A stretch of 37,342 nt of DNA, taken from assembly GCA_009377495.1 (NCBI GenBank), contig WHTZ01000062.1, positions 1 through 37,342 of the forward strand. The letters are read 5' to 3'. This stretch comes from Luteitalea sp. Its GTDB lineage: Bacteria; Acidobacteriota; Vicinamibacteria; Vicinamibacterales; Vicinamibacteraceae. The notes under the pieces are model-generated. The model saw only the letters and a list, made by a program, of their open reading frames with translations. It ran no database searches and was not told where the DNA came from. Both the position numbers and the translations under genes were made by a program. Shown here one piece after another: positions 1 to 7,806 of the stretch (position 1 is its first letter; each line of letters begins with the position of its first letter).

Positions 1-711
1 GTTCTCATCGCCACTGTCATGCTGGCCGCGGTGTGTCTGCAGCACGATCGCGCCGCACGTCAGGGCCGGCCGCGACCGTGGCTCTCGCGGGCGATCGCGG
101 CCAGTTGGGGAGTGGGCGTCACGCTGTACGGGCTCGCGCTGCCCTCGGCGCTCGTGGAAGCCCGGGAGACGCGCACGGGGAGGCTCCAAGGGAAGGCCGC
201 GCTCGAGTTCTCGACGGTCGCAGAACCGCTCGATTACCTTCTGCACATTGACTGGAACCGCGTGCGGGTCGAAGCCGCGGGCCTTCGAAAGAAGGGGTTA
301 CTCCCGCCAGCGGGTACGCGCACCCGCTGGATGCTCCACGATCCGCGCGCCTCGGATTGCGCGTTTGGTGCTGTGACTCACGCAGAACGGCTTCAGGGCA
401 GAGAGCTCGACGTCGCTGGGTGGGCGTGGCTGCCGAGTGAGGGCCGCCCAGCCGACGGGGTGATCGTAACCGAGCGAAGCCGGAGGGCGCCGTATCCGAG
501 GCCGCTCCGCTTCGTCTTGCCGTCCGTGCAGCGGCCCGATCTTGCGTTCGGCGACGCCCACCGCACGCCCGAGGCCGAGGCTCCGGTTGGCTGGCGCGGG
601 CAGGTCACGCCGTCTGTATCGCCGCGTGCGGTGCAAGTCTGGGCCATTGACGCCGTAGCAGTGCGTGCGTACCCGCTTTGCGGCAGCGTCGATCCGGCCA
701 GGTATCGGTGA
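1..711 (+). CDS. C-terminal part of an unidentified membrane protein (5' truncated by window edge)
   Basis: The frame is open from base 1, so the gene begins outside the window; an internal ATG at 19 is probably not the real start. The visible 236 residues start in a hydrophobic stretch (VLIATVMLAAV), pass a basic loop and a second hydrophobic segment (about residues 34-50, ASWGVGVTLYGLALP), and continue into a soluble C-terminal region of about 170 residues with two cysteines and a GWAWLP motif. This looks like the end of a polytopic inner-membrane protein with a periplasmic or carbohydrate-binding tail, such as a large membrane mannosyltransferase-like protein, but I do not recognise the family. 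A glycosyltransferase gene follows 62 bp downstream, so a role in surface glycan assembly is possible by context only. Confidence 0.6.
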   Translation, partial: VLIATVMLAAVCLQHDRAARQGRPRPWLSRAIAASWGVGVTLYGLALPSALVEARETRTGRLQGKAALEFSTVAEPLDYLLHIDWNRVRVEAAGLRKKGLLPPAGTRTRWMLHDPRASDCAFGAVTHAERLQGRELDVAGWAWLPSEGRPADGVIVTERSRRAPYPRPLRFVLPSVQRPDLAFGDAHRTPEAEAPVGWRGQVTPSVSPRAVQVWAIDAVAVRAYPLCGSVDPARYR

Positions 712-773
712 CAGGGTCAGCGGCCGTGCACCTTGTCACGATAAACTAGGCGCGACAATTGGCTGCCTGCGCC

Positions 774-1481
774 ATGAAACTCTCTGTTGTCATTGCCGCC
801 TACAACGAGCGCGCCACGCTCCCCCAGGTGCTGGAGCGCGCCGCGGCCGTTCCTCTCGAAGTCGAGCGCGAGATCATCGTCGTCGACGATTGCTCGACCG
901 ACGGCACGCGGGAATACCTCCAACAAAACACGCACCTACCTAACGTGCGTGTGATCTTCCACGAGCAGAACCGCGGGAAAGGCGCCGCCCTGCGCAGCGG
1001 GTTTGCGGCCGCGACCGGCGACATGGTGATTGTCCAGGACGCCGACCTGGAATACGACCCTCGCGAGTATCCCAAGCTGGTGCAGCCGATCCTCGAGGGG
1101 AGGGCCGACGTCGTGTACGGCTCGCGATTCACGGGCGGCGACTCGCATCGCGTGCTGTACTTCTGGCACTCGATGGGGAACAAGTTCCTCACGCTGCTCT
1201 CCAACATGTTGACGGGCCTCAACCTCACCGATATGGAGACTTGCCACAAGGTCTTTCGTCGAGGGGTGCTCGAGCGCGTGCGCCTCGAGGAGGACCGGTT
1301 CGGATTCGAACCGGAGATCACCGCAAAGGTCGCGCGCCTCAAGGTGCGCATCTATGAAGTGGGGATCTCATACGCGGGCCGAACCTATGAGGAGGGTAAG
1401 AAGATCGGCTGGCGGGACGGCGCGCGGGCGGTGTGGTGCATTCTGAAGTACAACCTGCGAAGGAGGTCGTCCGCATCATGA
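774..1481 (+). CDS. Family 2 glycosyltransferase, DPM1-like
   Basis: A 235-residue GT-A fold glycosyltransferase. The N-terminus MKLSVVIAAYNER is the typical first beta strand and nucleotide-sugar loop. The Asp pair of VVDDCSTDGT lies at residues 38-39, the metal-binding DAD at residues 89-91 (VQDADLEYDP), and a VYGSRF motif follows. This arrangement is that of dolichyl- or polyprenyl-phosphate sugar synthases and related lipid-linked sugar transferases; the sugar cannot be read from sequence. There is no C-terminal membrane domain, so it is probably peripheral at the cytoplasmic face. ATG 774 is preferred over TTG 759 because the family begins right at the first strand. Its stop overlaps the next ATG (ATGA), indicating translational coupling. 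Confidence 0.9.
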   Translation: MKLSVVIAAYNERATLPQVLERAAAVPLEVEREIIVVDDCSTDGTREYLQQNTHLPNVRVIFHEQNRGKGAALRSGFAAATGDMVIVQDADLEYDPREYPKLVQPILEGRADVVYGSRFTGGDSHRVLYFWHSMGNKFLTLLSNMLTGLNLTDMETCHKVFRRGVLERVRLEEDRFGFEPEITAKVARLKVRIYEVGISYAGRTYEEGKKIGWRDGARAVWCILKYNLRRRSSAS

Positions 1482-1945
1482 GCGAACAGGAGCCGAGCGT
1501 CGGCGGCCGGGTTGCGCGTCGCGAGGTCTTGAAGAGCCTCGCGGGGACGCTCAGCGCGGCCGTCCTGGCGCCGGCGTGCGGCGAGACTCCGAAGGGTGGG
1601 GTGCGGATACTGCCGGATGTTGCCGCAGATCTCGCCGAGGTGGCGCGAGCCTATTTCGGGGACGCGTTGACCGAAGCGCGCGCCGTGGGTGCTGTCTACA
1701 TCCAGCAGCTCGCGAGCGCACGCGACGTCCGCGCCGACCTCGATCGCACGTTTGCCCCGCTTGCCGCGATCAGCGCGCCCGAGGCGGTCGTCGAGCGCCT
1801 CGAACAGGCGCTCGAGATCGAGCTCGAGCAGGCAAGCGTCACCTCGCTGGCGGGTTGGCAGCTCGGTCCCACCGAGCTGCGCGTTGCGGCCGTCGCCGAG
1901 CTTGCGACGTCGGGCGGCAGGACGACGCCTCGAACGTCTTTCTGA
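1478..1945 (+). CDS. Small exported protein with twin-arginine-like signal, function unknown
   Basis: A 155-residue protein starting at ATG 1478, overlapping the glycosyltransferase stop by 4 bases. A strong Shine-Dalgarno, AGGAGG at 1461-1466, lies 11 bases upstream. Residues 14-15 are an Arg pair (ARREVLKSL) followed by a hydrophobic run and LAPAC with Cys 34, which suggests Tat export and possibly lipid attachment, although the lipobox is imperfect. The mature part is mainly helical and acidic. The overall size and leader recall small Tat-exported subunits that accompany periplasmic oxidoreductases, but no oxidoreductase is adjacent and I do not assign a function. It ends just before a GGCGGGGC hairpin. 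Confidence 0.7.
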   Translation: MSEQEPSVGGRVARREVLKSLAGTLSAAVLAPACGETPKGGVRILPDVAADLAEVARAYFGDALTEARAVGAVYIQQLASARDVRADLDRTFAPLAAISAPEAVVERLEQALEIELEQASVTSLAGWQLGPTELRVAAVAELATSGGRTTPRTSF

Positions 1946-1949
1946 GTAG

Positions 1950-1969
1950 GGCGGGGCTTGAGCCCCGCC
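1950..1969. repeat. Palindromic repeat GGCGGGGC-TTGA-GCCCCGCC
   Basis: A perfect 8-bp stem with a TTGA loop, between two convergent genes (stops at 1945 and 1978). It can act as a bidirectional terminator although it lacks a T tract. Read on the minus strand it gives AGLKPRPT, a peptide I recall as a frequent product of acidobacterial intergenic palindromes, so it is probably a dispersed repeat. Confidence 0.65.
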
Positions 1970-1977
1970 AGCACGAC

Positions 1978-3468
1978 TCACTTTGTCCCAATCACCGCGT
2001 AGTCGAGATGTGTGAAGAGGAGATCGTTCAGTCGGTCAACGTTTCGATTGAACGCGAAGTGGAGCTCGTCGTCGCCCGCCGCGTACAGGAGGCGGTGCTC
2101 TGGCGGAAGCGGGCTGGAGAAGCGGACCTCGACTTGCTGGAAGCCACTCGCACGGACGAAGTGCGTCAGCGTGTCCGGGTGCAGCGGCCGGATGTGCGTG
2201 ACGTCACGAATGTAACTCTGGAAGAACGCGAACCAGCATGCGACGTTGACGGTTTCGACCACGATGCGCGAACCAGGACGGAGCTTCGTCTGTGCCGCAG
2301 CCAGTACCTGTACCAAATAATCGGGCTCGAGGTGCTCCACGACCTGTGCGGCAAGGAGCCCGCCCAGCGAGTCGTCCGGGAGCGACCTGAGGAACGTCAG
2401 CGCGTCTCCCTCATCGACGTGCAGGCCACGCTCACGGCCGATCTGTACCATGTCGGGGTTGATGTCGAGTCCCCGCGCTGCCATCCCGCGCTCGCGTAGC
2501 AGGTCCAGGAACTCGCCCCGGCCACACCCGAGATCGAGGATGTCACTCGCGCTCTCGAAGAGCGGTAGATACGCTGCGAGGCGTGTGCGGATGTCGTCTG
2601 CCTGGCCTCGAAACTTGTCCTCGAACGCCACGTACTTGTAGGCATCCTGACTGCGTGCGGCAAGCTGCGCCGCCGCCGGAGAGGCCAGCGGGAAAAAGGG
2701 GACAGGCCCCTTTTCGTCTGCGTCAGTCCGCGAAAAGGGGCCTGTCCCCTTTTTCCCGCTGGCCGCCTTCTCGCCAGCCAACCGTTCCAGTTCGCGCGCG
2801 AGTGCCTGCTGCGCGCGCTGCAGCACAGCGAGGCTTGCCCGAAGGTCGTCGTGTGCCGCGGTCACACTCGACACCCGCGCTTCGAACCGGCGCTCGCGCG
2901 CACCGAGCAGCTCGAGCCGTTTCTGCAACTCGTCGCCGACCCCACCGACCGCGCCAATGAGCTCCTCCAGGTCTTCGATGCGTCGGCGAGCGTTCCCCTC
3001 GAGCCCGCGCTCTTTGGTCTCGACGTACGCCGTGATCTGTTGGAGGAACCCCATCAACAACAGGTGAAAGTGTGCAAGATGGTGAACGTGTTCTCGGACG
3101 CGGTCCAACACGTCGGCGAGCGCCGCGTGCGTGGCGCGCGCCACGGGCACGTTGTTGTTCAGGTGTTCGACGAGCGCCGCATTGAAGGCCTGCTGGCGCG
3201 CGAGGAACGGCTCGACTGCCCGGCGCACGAACCGAACCAGCCGGCCCTTCCAGCCGGCCGGCACCTCGACGCTCTCCAACAGTGTCCAGCGTTCATTCAG
3301 CGTCGGACCGATCCGCTCGTCTGGCTCAGGAGGGGCCGCCGGCAGCTCCGGTGTCGACGGGAGCGCAGCGTAAACGGCGGTGAGGACCTCGTTGTAGCGG
3401 CGATCCGCCTCTTCACGCGCGGCCCTGAGTTGCGCGAGCTCGTCAGGCGTGATGGTACGAGTGGTCAT
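1978..3468 (-). CDS. Coiled-coil class I SAM-dependent methyltransferase containing an in-frame repeat
   Basis: A 496-residue protein. The N-terminal ~230 residues are rich in Glu, Arg and Leu and should form long helices or coiled coil (RRRIEDLEELI, LQKRLELLGARERRFEARV). The C-terminal part is a Rossmann methyltransferase: motif I DILDLGCGRGEF around residues 310-320, an acidic motif (GLDINPDMV), then AQVVEHL and HIRPLHPDTL. The architecture resembles methyltransferases that act on or terminate polysaccharide chains (WbdD-like), but no kinase domain is present and the substrate is unknown. Residues about 235-262 (KKGTGPFSR ... EKGPVPFFP) are encoded by an 82-bp palindromic repeat lying exactly in the linker between the two domains. 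The gene is convergent with the small exported protein and is followed upstream by thiG on the same strand. Confidence 0.85.
   Translation of the reverse strand: MTTRTITPDELAQLRAAREEADRRYNEVLTAVYAALPSTPELPAAPPEPDERIGPTLNERWTLLESVEVPAGWKGRLVRFVRRAVEPFLARQQAFNAALVEHLNNNVPVARATHAALADVLDRVREHVHHLAHFHLLLMGFLQQITAYVETKERGLEGNARRRIEDLEELIGAVGGVGDELQKRLELLGARERRFEARVSSVTAAHDDLRASLAVLQRAQQALARELERLAGEKAASGKKGTGPFSRTDADEKGPVPFFPLASPAAAQLAARSQDAYKYVAFEDKFRGQADDIRTRLAAYLPLFESASDILDLGCGRGEFLDLLRERGMAARGLDINPDMVQIGRERGLHVDEGDALTFLRSLPDDSLGGLLAAQVVEHLEPDYLVQVLAAAQTKLRPGSRIVVETVNVACWFAFFQSYIRDVTHIRPLHPDTLTHFVRASGFQQVEVRFSSPLPPEHRLLYAAGDDELHFAFNRNVDRLNDLLFTHLDYAVIGTK
2683..2764. repeat. Palindromic element with perfect 34-bp inverted arms, inside a coding sequence
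   Basis: Arms 2683-2716 and 2731-2764 are exact reverse complements of each other over 34 bases, separated by 14 bases. Each arm starts GGCCAGCGGG and contains AAAAAGGGGACAGGCCCC, itself a small hairpin. The same core occurs twice in the element at 21041-21195. Here it is read through in frame by the methyltransferase gene on the minus strand. No obvious target duplication flanks it. Confidence 0.9.
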
Positions 3469-3501
3469 CAGTCAACGTATCCCCACGCCGCGGCGAGCCC
3501 G

Positions 3502-3555
3502 CCATTGGCATTGGGCATTGAGCATTGGGCATTGGGCATTGACCATTGGGCATTG
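3502..3555. repeat. Tandem CATTGGGCATTG-type repeat
   Basis: The gap between the methyltransferase start (3468) and the thiG stop (3561) is largely filled by about six loosely repeated units of GCATTGGGCATTG, GCATTGAGCATT and variants, giving an irregular AT-richer tract. The same word recurs at 4327-4337, 4560-4588 and 6615-6632, and as a fragment at 23885-23896. There are no unique spacers, so it is not a CRISPR array. Confidence 0.85.
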
Positions 3556-3560
3556 CGTAT

Positions 3561-4337
3561 TCATCGCCCAACGACGCCTTCGAGTGGGCTGCTAGCGGTC
3601 GCGTACGCTTTGCGTGGGATGCGGCCGGCGAGATGTGCGAGGCGTCCAGCTTCCACGGCGAGCTTCATCGCGCGCGCCATCGCTGGCGGATCGGTCGCGG
3701 CGGCGATGGCCGTGTTCATGAGCACGGCGTCGGCGCCCAGCTCCATGGCGACCGCGGCATCCGACGCCGTGCCCACCCCCGCATCCACGATGACCGGCAC
3801 GCTCGCGAACTCCTTGATGATGCGAATGTTGTTGGGATTCTGAATGCCGAGCCCCGATCCGATGGGTGCGCCGAGGGGCATGACCGCAGCGGCGCCGGCG
3901 TCTTCGAGCTTGCGGCAAGCGACCGGATCATCGTTGGTATAGGGGAGCACGACAAACCCGTCTGCCACGAGCACGCGCGTCGCTTCGAGCAGCGCCTCGT
4001 TGTCCGGATAGAGCGTACGTTCGTCGCCAATGACCTCGAGCTTGATCCAGTTCGACAGACCTGCCTCGCGCGCGAGGTGCGCGGTGCGCACGGCGTCCGT
4101 GGCGGTGTAGCACCCGGCCGTATTCGGGAGGATCGCCAGGTGCGACGCCTCCAGATGGTCCAACAGCGAGCCTTCGGAGCGGTCCTGTACGTTCACGCGC
4201 CGGACCGCCACGGTCACCATTTCTGCCTGTGAGGCTTCGATGGCACGCACCATGAGATCGAGCGACGCATACTTGCCGGTCCCGATAATGAGCCGCGATG
4301 AGAACGCGCGGTCAGCAATCTGAAGGTCATTGGGCAT
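3561..4337 (-). CDS. thiG: Thiazole synthase ThiG
   Basis: A 258-residue TIM-barrel enzyme that condenses 1-deoxyxylulose-5-phosphate, dehydroglycine and the ThiS thiocarboxylate into the thiazole phosphate of thiamine. FSSRLIIGTGKY near the N-terminus, PNTAGCYTA around residue 75, IKLEVIGDERTLYPD around 98-112 with Lys 99 as the expected Schiff-base residue, the phosphate-binding IGSGLG and VDAGVGTASDAA all match the family, as does the length. It lies 6 bases downstream of thiS, so the two are cotranscribed. The start ATG falls inside a CATTGGGCAT repeat word (ATGCCCAATG in coding sense), so the first residues, MPND, are repeat-derived. No other thi genes are seen here. Confidence 0.96.
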   Translation of the reverse strand: MPNDLQIADRAFSSRLIIGTGKYASLDLMVRAIEASQAEMVTVAVRRVNVQDRSEGSLLDHLEASHLAILPNTAGCYTATDAVRTAHLAREAGLSNWIKLEVIGDERTLYPDNEALLEATRVLVADGFVVLPYTNDDPVACRKLEDAGAAAVMPLGAPIGSGLGIQNPNNIRIIKEFASVPVIVDAGVGTASDAAVAMELGADAVLMNTAIAAATDPPAMARAMKLAVEAGRLAHLAGRIPRKAYATASSPLEGVVGR

Positions 4338-4343
4338 TGCTTC

Positions 4344-4544
4344 CTACCCGCCTCCGACGAAGTTCACAATCTCCACCTCGTCACCCTCGCGCACGATCGT
4401 CGTGTCGTACTGTCCACGCTTGATGACGGTGAGATTGACCTCAACAGCCACACGGCGCGGGTCGATTTCAAGCCGATCGAGCAGCACGCGAACCGACAGC
4501 GACTCGGGCAGCTCATATGCATCCCCGTTTAGCCGAATCTCCAC
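4344..4544 (-). CDS. thiS: Sulfur carrier protein ThiS
   Basis: A 66-residue ubiquitin-fold sulfur carrier ending in VGGG; the terminal Gly-Gly is adenylated and converted to a thiocarboxylate that feeds ThiG. The N-terminus VEIRLNGDAYELPESLSV is the standard first hairpin. I place the start at GTG 4544, which has AGGGAG about 8 bases upstream. A longer frame beginning at 4595 adds 17 residues, but these are translated from a CATTGGGCATT repeat and are not typical of the family. It is followed 6 bases later by thiG. Confidence 0.9.
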   Translation of the reverse strand: MEIRLNGDAYELPESLSVRVLLDRLEIDPRRVAVEVNLTVIKRGQYDTTIVREGDEVEIVNFVGGG

Positions 4545-4559
4545 TCCCGACTCCCTTTG

Positions 4560-4588
4560 TGCATTGTGCATTGGGCATTCGGCATTGA
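4560..4588. repeat. CATTGGGCATT repeat upstream of thiS
   Basis: Four repeats of GCATT(G) (TGCATTGTGCATTGGGCATTC then GGCATTGAC) fill the short gap between the glycosyltransferase stop (4596) and thiS. They belong to the family at 3502-3555. Confidence 0.8.
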
Positions 4589-4595
4589 CAAGCAC

Positions 4596-6110
4596 TCACC
4601 CTGAGAGCACGTCGGTTACGACCCCCAGCTCCTCGAGCGTGCGGCGCATGTCCGTCGTCCCATCAGCCGTGAGGTGGGGCGGAAAATCGAGCGGGAGGGC
4701 GGGCTCCGGCTGCTCGGCACACCACTCGAGGGCCTCCATGAGGTCGGCGTGCATGCGCGACTCTGTGTGGTGGGCTTCCCAGAAGCACCTCGCGTTGGTG
4801 CCGAGCACCGCCCGGAGCTCGGTATCACGCGCGAGGCGCAGCAACGCCTGTCGGACCATCGTCTCCTCGCGCCGCACGTCCACCGCCACCGCCACCGCAT
4901 CACGCCAGGTGGGTGGATCGAGCACTGCCCGAGCGTCCTCACGGGTGTGGAGGAGTGTCCAGTCGATGGGCTCGATGAGCGGCAGGTCGACGAGGTTGGC
5001 CTCGTCTGCGACAATGGTTGGTAGTCCCGCTGCCAGCGCGTGCAGCCAGCGTGTGGATGTCTCGCGCCACGTCGGCCAGCGGACCGCCACCGCGACGCTG
5101 GCTTCGGCGAGGTGTGGGGCGAGCGCCGCATCCGGGACATAGCCACGTGCCTCGATGCGCGCACCCACCCGCGCATCGACGTCAGGGGGTGCCGCGGCAG
5201 GTCCCGCGCCGGGTGCCGTGTCGCGGTCATCCAGCAAGAGCAAGCGTGCGTCGGGGTGATGTCGCACGACCGCGGCAAACGCCCGCACCAACGACGGCAG
5301 CCGCGGGACGAGGCGCGGGCCAACTGCCGCGACGACGAACGGCGTCGGCTCGTTAGGCGGGACGAGGTGTGCGTCACCCGCGATGCCAGCGGTCATGAGG
5401 CGCAGCGGGGATTCTGGAAACTGCTCGCGCAGGTCTTCCAGAAGGCGCCGGTTGTGGACGAGCACGCCACGCGCCCGCCGCACGATTGCGCGCAGCATCG
5501 GCCACAGGCCTGTCGGCCGGTCTGGCACGTCAGCAATCACATACTCCGGCGTGCGCGGGTTAATGCCGGGATGGTTGAAGGCAAACTCCTGGCGATAGTC
5601 GGCTGGTCGCGCGAGGTGGAGGAGACGCCGCGCGCGCGCGTCGTGTAAGTCAGCCTGGTGGAGGACCACGAGGCCCGGCCAGCGGAACGCGTAGGGCCAG
5701 ACGAAGTCGTGCGCTCGGTCGTTGCCCATTTGGTAGACCTTGAGGTCGTAGGCAGCGTGTTGCTCGGCAAAGAGGAACTCCCAAGCTCGGAATAGGCGCG
5801 CGTGGCCGGCCGGCGCTGCTGGCGTCCGCGGCCCGCGCCACGTGCTGGGCGCCAGCGTCGCCTCGGCGTGCCGAGGTGATGCCTCTTCACGCGGTATGCT
5901 CCGACGCGTGGACCGGGCGTCGACATACGGCAGATCAGGCGTGGGGGCGCCGGTCCAGCGCGCCCAGGGCAGCCAGTACTCGTCGCTCGTAAACACGTCG
6001 ACGACGTGCGAGGAGACTGCCTGGCGGATCAAGGCCACGGCGAGACCGGCAGCTTCGACGCGAGCGGGCGGGAGCGGAGAGAACCAGGCCAGACGCATAC
6101 AATTCGACAT
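4596..6110 (-). CDS. Glycosyltransferase, GT4-like (GT-B fold)
   Basis: A 504-residue protein. It opens MRLAWFSPLPPARVEAAGLA, the usual N-terminal glycine-containing strand-loop of GT4 enzymes, contains YDLKVYQMGND and GLVVLHQADLHD in the acceptor half, and a C-terminal donor domain with VVAAVGPRLVPR, DARLLLLDD, EARGYVPDAALAPHLAEASVAVAV and HALAAGLPTIVADEANL. The order fits a retaining nucleotide-sugar glycosyltransferase; donor and acceptor are unknown. The frame stays open upstream to 6617, but that extension is antisense to nuoA and is rejected. ATG 6110 or ATG 6098 are the plausible starts; neither has a clear Shine-Dalgarno. It is divergent from the nuo operon and lies directly upstream of thiS. 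Confidence 0.85.
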   Translation of the reverse strand: MSNCMRLAWFSPLPPARVEAAGLAVALIRQAVSSHVVDVFTSDEYWLPWARWTGAPTPDLPYVDARSTRRSIPREEASPRHAEATLAPSTWRGPRTPAAPAGHARLFRAWEFLFAEQHAAYDLKVYQMGNDRAHDFVWPYAFRWPGLVVLHQADLHDARARRLLHLARPADYRQEFAFNHPGINPRTPEYVIADVPDRPTGLWPMLRAIVRRARGVLVHNRRLLEDLREQFPESPLRLMTAGIAGDAHLVPPNEPTPFVVAAVGPRLVPRLPSLVRAFAAVVRHHPDARLLLLDDRDTAPGAGPAAAPPDVDARVGARIEARGYVPDAALAPHLAEASVAVAVRWPTWRETSTRWLHALAAGLPTIVADEANLVDLPLIEPIDWTLLHTREDARAVLDPPTWRDAVAVAVDVRREETMVRQALLRLARDTELRAVLGTNARCFWEAHHTESRMHADLMEALEWCAEQPEPALPLDFPPHLTADGTTDMRRTLEELGVVTDVLSG

Positions 6111-6126
6111 ATCAGGGACGAAGCGG

Positions 6127-6180
6127 AAAAGGCAAATGGAAAAAGGGGTCAAGGGGTCTGTCCCTTTTCTATTTGCATTT
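6127..6180. repeat. Hairpin repeat of the AAAAAGGGG/CCCTTTT family in a divergent promoter region
   Basis: Left arm GCAAATGGAAAAAGGG (6132-6147) pairs with CCCTTTTCTATTTGC (6162-6176); AAAA and TTTT extend the stem. It includes GGGGTCTGTCCC, close to the GGGGACAGGCCCC core found elsewhere. It occupies most of the 102-bp gap between the divergent glycosyltransferase and nuoA, so it may influence transcription of the nuo operon. Confidence 0.75.
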
Positions 6181-6212
6181 TGCACCATGCTTGAGAAAAT
6201 ATTCACAAGCGT

Positions 6213-6578
6213 ATGGACGGTTGGCTCCCCATCGTCATCTTGCTCGGGCTCGGCTTGGCGTTTGCCGCCGGCAACGTGCTGCTCTCCCAGTTCGTCGGGC
6301 CACGGAGCCCGAGCCCGGAGAAAGCGGCGCCTTACGAGTGCGGCATGCCGGCGGTCGGCGATGCCCGCGAGCGGCAGTCGGTTCGCTTCTACCTCGTGGC
6401 GATGATCTTCCTGCTCTTCGACATCGAGGTGGCGTTCCTCTACCCCTGGGCGATGGCCCTGCGTGATCTGCGGTGGGCTGGCTACGTGCAGGTGCTCGTC
6501 TTCGTCCTGGTCCTGTTCACCGGATATGTCTACATCTGGCGAAAGGGCGCGCTTGATTGGAGCAGCCGCGAAGAGTAA
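6213..6578 (+). CDS. nuoA: NADH-quinone oxidoreductase subunit A
   Basis: A 121-residue membrane subunit of complex I with three transmembrane helices (about residues 5-25, 62-82, 90-110). The loop YECGMPAVGDARERQSVRFYL and the following FLLFDIEVAFLYPW are the diagnostic conserved segments; the loop Cys and the helix acids lie at the quinone-site entrance in the family. It is the first gene of the operon. The upstream gap with the divergent glycosyltransferase contains a repeat hairpin and no convincing Shine-Dalgarno. The next gene starts about 50 bases on. Confidence 0.96.
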   Translation: MDGWLPIVILLGLGLAFAAGNVLLSQFVGPRSPSPEKAAPYECGMPAVGDARERQSVRFYLVAMIFLLFDIEVAFLYPWAMALRDLRWAGYVQVLVFVLVLFTGYVYIWRKGALDWSSREE

Positions 6579-6614
6579 CCGACCTCGGCCACCACGGATG
6601 GTACACCGGGCCGG

Positions 6615-6629
6615 CATTGACCATTGAGC

Positions 6630-6632
<3 letters not shown>
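6615..6632. repeat. CATTG repeat word overlapping the nuoB start
   Basis: CATTGACCATTGAGCATG lies between nuoA and nuoB and provides the ATG at 6630. It is the same family as 3502-3555. Confidence 0.6.
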
Positions 6633-7130
<498 letters not shown>

Positions 7131-7180
7131 GGCCGGGCGCACCTTCATGTAGCGCAGTCTCCGCGAGTCGACATACTGTG

Positions 7181-7765
7181 ATGGACGTCAGCCGACATCT
7201 CGCCGTCCTCAGACGTGCTCTGCCGCACGTCTCCTTCGAGGAGCTCCCGTCGGTCGATCAGCCGTGCTTGGCGGTCCCTGGTGGGGTGATTGTGGACGTC
7301 TGCCGTACATTGCGCGAGCACGCCGAGCTGCAGTTTCAGGTGCTCGCCGAGTTGACCGGCGTCGACTGGTGGCCTCGAGAACCGCGCTTCGAGGTGGTCT
7401 ATCACTTCGTGTCCTTGGGCCCTGCGGCCGTGGCGGGTGGGCCCGAGCCCGCCCGTCTGCGGCTCAAAGTGCGCGTGCCGGGCGCCGATCCCGAGGTGCC
7501 GACGATTTCCTCCGTGTACCCGAACGCGAACTGGTACGAGCGCGAGGTGTGGGATCTCTTCGGTGTGATGTTCACGGGACACCCCGACCTGCGGCGCATC
7601 CTGATGCCGGATGAGTGGGAGGGCCATCCTGCACGCAAGGACTACCCCGTTCAGGTGAAGCTGCCGGCGACAACCGCTATGCCACTGCAGGTGACCGAGG
7701 AGGAGTTTCGTCGGACGATCGAGGCGCAGCGCGCGGGGGTGGGCCCCGGCCGGCGTTCGCAGTGA
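7181..7765 (+). CDS. nuoC: NADH-quinone oxidoreductase subunit C
   Basis: A 194-residue hydrophilic subunit of the quinone module. The conserved core is SSVYPNANWYEREVWDLFGVMFTGHPDLRRILMPDEWEGHPARKDYP, about residues 108-154, which is unmistakable for NuoC and its mitochondrial 30-kDa homologue. It is separate from NuoD, unlike the CD fusion of enterobacteria. A GTG at 7178 immediately before the ATG is an alternative start. A GTGACAAGG tandem and the gmhA gene follow before nuoD. Confidence 0.95.
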   Translation: MDVSRHLAVLRRALPHVSFEELPSVDQPCLAVPGGVIVDVCRTLREHAELQFQVLAELTGVDWWPREPRFEVVYHFVSLGPAAVAGGPEPARLRLKVRVPGADPEVPTISSVYPNANWYEREVWDLFGVMFTGHPDLRRILMPDEWEGHPARKDYPVQVKLPATTAMPLQVTEEEFRRTIEAQRAGVGPGRRSQ

Positions 7766-7771
7766 GGCCGG

Positions 7772-7796
7772 CAAGGGTGACAAGGGTGACACGGTG
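7772..7796 (+). repeat. Tandem AAGGGTGACAAGGGTGACA repeat
   Basis: CAAGGGTGA is repeated twice with a degenerate third copy (CACGGTGA) in the nuoC-gmhA gap. Related GTGACAAG repeats lie at 11497-11515 and, inverted, at 10178-10187 and around 731-739. Confidence 0.7.
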
Positions 7797-7806
7797 AGCG
7801 GATTTG

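Noticed and set aside
3502..3555. CRISPR-like regular repeats
   Set aside because: Units are about 7-14 bases with no unique spacers, and no cas genes are present.
2851..3843. A 330-codon plus-strand frame over the methyltransferase and thiG region
   Set aside because: Antisense to two genes with clear motifs and crosses the CATTGGG repeats.
6173..6202. Possible nuo promoter, TTGCAT and AAATAT with an 18-base spacer
   Set aside because: Transcription would start only about 4 bases before nuoA, and the -35 lies in the repeat hairpin. A leaderless transcript cannot be excluded, but the evidence is too thin.
6111..6617. N-terminal extension of the minus-strand glycosyltransferase
   Set aside because: It is antisense to nuoA and crosses a repeat hairpin; the glycosyltransferase fold begins at MRLAWFSPLPP.
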